Origin: DATFBY01 sp035253585 | GTDB taxonomy: Bacteria; Gemmatimonadota; Gemmatimonadetes; Gemmatimonadales; Gemmatimonadaceae | Assembly: GCA_035253585.1 (NCBI GenBank) | Contig: DATFBY010000065.1 | Span: 1 to 12,664, forward strand | Direction: 5' to 3' | DNA length: 12,664 bases | Part shown: piece after piece, positions 11,772-12,664 of the stretch | Position numbering within the stretch: the stretch's first letter is position 1 | Layout: each line of letters begins with the position of its first letter | The notes under the pieces: model-generated | The model's input: the letters and a program-made list of their open reading frames with translations, nothing else | Databases searched by the model: none | What the model was told of the DNA's origin: nothing | Program-made: the position numbers and the translations under genes

Positions 11772-12664
11772 TCAGCCGCGAGAAGCGAAGAGCTGGCGGA
11801 ACTCCGGGTCGCTTCGAAGCTCGGAAAACGCGGGGTCACAGTGGAGGTAAAAGCGCGGCACCGCGCCGCCGGCCAGGCCGCGACGAAGCAGCTCTAGCGC
11901 CCGCGGGCGATCGCCGAGCGCCGCCGCAACCTGCGCGCTCCGGTAGATCGCTTCGCCGGCGCGAAAACGCTCCATGGTGTTGCTCGCCTTCTCCATGCTG
12001 AACGTCGTCCGCAGAGCGCTGTCTATGGCGAGTGCTCGGGCACGGTCGCCGCGCCGAATAGCGACCATCGCCTGATATGCGAGTAGCTCGGGACGTGGCT
12101 GGATCTCGCGCTCCAGCCGGTCGAGCCGCTCCGCGAGCCGCGGCCAAGCGCCCACGCTGTACAGGACCCAAGAGTGTCCAAAATTCGGCGCTTCGAATTC
12201 CCGGTCCTTCTCGGAAAGTCCCGCGTACCACTCGAGAGCGCGCCGCCGCAGCTCCGGCAGCCAGTCGGCATGGCCGTGCGCTGCGGCTTCCTGCGCCGCG
12301 ACGCCGATGGCCGAGCCCGCGGTCCATCCAGCCGACGCCGGGACGAGAAGCGCTTGGTCGAGTTGGCGCTCCACCTCGTCGCGCCGGCCCAGAACTGTGA
12401 GCGCACGTACCCGCGAGGTGATCGCCGCGGCGTTGCCGGGAAACTTGCGGGAGGCCAGTTCGGCATCCGCCGCTTCCGCATCATGCTCGCCGAGCATGTG
12501 GCGAACCATGCCGCGAATTGGCCAATAGGTGAACCAGCCTTTCATCCATCCACGATCGGAGTCGATGGCGAGCAGAAGTTCGAGCGCTCGCCGATCGAAC
12601 CCGCGGCTGAACGTTCCGACGGCGTAGAAGTAGGGGAACATGGAGCCCGGCGCGAGGCGTGCCA
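11772..12664 (-). CDS. TPR-rich C-terminal part of a regulator or kinase-like protein (partial)
   Basis: At least 297 residues, open at the right window edge: the frame continues without a stop past an internal Met at 12641 to 12664, so the N-terminus lies outside. It is rich in paired helices of TPR type (LAERLDRLEREIQPRPELLAYQAMVAIRRGD and similar), and ends with a segment (HCDPAFSELRSDPEFRQLFA) that resembles the tail of TPR-bearing serine/threonine kinases and BTAD or CadC-like regulators in these phyla. The missing part could therefore be a kinase or a winged helix; the window does not show which. Its stop is eight bases from the stop of the convergent CsgG-like gene, leaving no room for a separate terminator. 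Confidence 0.75.
   Translation of the reverse strand, partial: ARLAPGSMFPYFYAVGTFSRGFDRRALELLLAIDSDRGWMKGWFTYWPIRGMVRHMLGEHDAEAADAELASRKFPGNAAAITSRVRALTVLGRRDEVERQLDQALLVPASAGWTAGSAIGVAAQEAAAHGHADWLPELRRRALEWYAGLSEKDREFEAPNFGHSWVLYSVGAWPRLAERLDRLEREIQPRPELLAYQAMVAIRRGDRARALAIDSALRTTFSMEKASNTMERFRAGEAIYRSAQVAAALGDRPRALELLRRGLAGGAVPRFYLHCDPAFSELRSDPEFRQLFASRG

Overview
The window is high-GC DNA, roughly two-thirds G+C by eye. Its gene content resembles Gemmatimonadota or a related Acidobacteriota-like lineage: an orphan ADOP-type permease with its own PadR repressor, long winged-helix/BTAD regulators carrying a membrane segment and TPR tails, and secreted Ala-rich OmpA-like and CsgG-like proteins. 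The lineage is inferred from these families only; there is no rRNA or tRNA in the window.

Layout. 1-121 is a non-coding stretch with a large hairpin built from heptamer arrays. 122-8581 is a minus-strand block. Read in the direction of transcription it holds: a 958-aa SARP/BTAD regulator with a transmembrane segment, a TolB/FlgO-like domain and TPRs (5705-8581, TTG start); a second, 801-aa regulator of the same plan with a shortened BTAD (3239-5644); an 84-bp control region with two copies of a 23-bp operator overlapping a sigma70-like promoter; a PadR repressor (2819-3154); and an 884-aa ADOP/MacB-type permease (122-2776). From a 150-bp divergent promoter region (8582-8731) a four-gene plus-strand cassette starts: a degenerate OmpA-like protein (8732-9760), a single DUF11-like domain protein (9757-10269), a small Ig/Fn3-like protein (10266-10685) and a CsgG/HfaB-type outer-membrane pore with a FlgT_C-like tail (10726-11763). 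The first three overlap by ATGA junctions, so they are probably translated as a unit. A convergent, partial TPR protein (11772-12664) enters from the right edge with an 8-nt gap between stop codons.

How the parts may work together. All four plus-strand products appear exported. A CsgG-like pore, an OmpA-like cell-wall anchor and two small beta-sandwich proteins suggest an envelope or surface-export module, with no curli subunit gene in the window. The divergent regulator has a cytoplasmic DNA-binding head and a predicted periplasmic sensor/TPR body, so it is a reasonable candidate regulator of the cassette. That link is inference.

The most striking non-gene signal is a dispersed octamer, CGTTAGGC/GCCTAACG. 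It occurs 13 times exactly and 3 times as one-base variants, on both strands and mostly inside genes, where it usually imposes a rare TTA or CTA leucine codon. It behaves like a HIP1-type genome-wide repeat.
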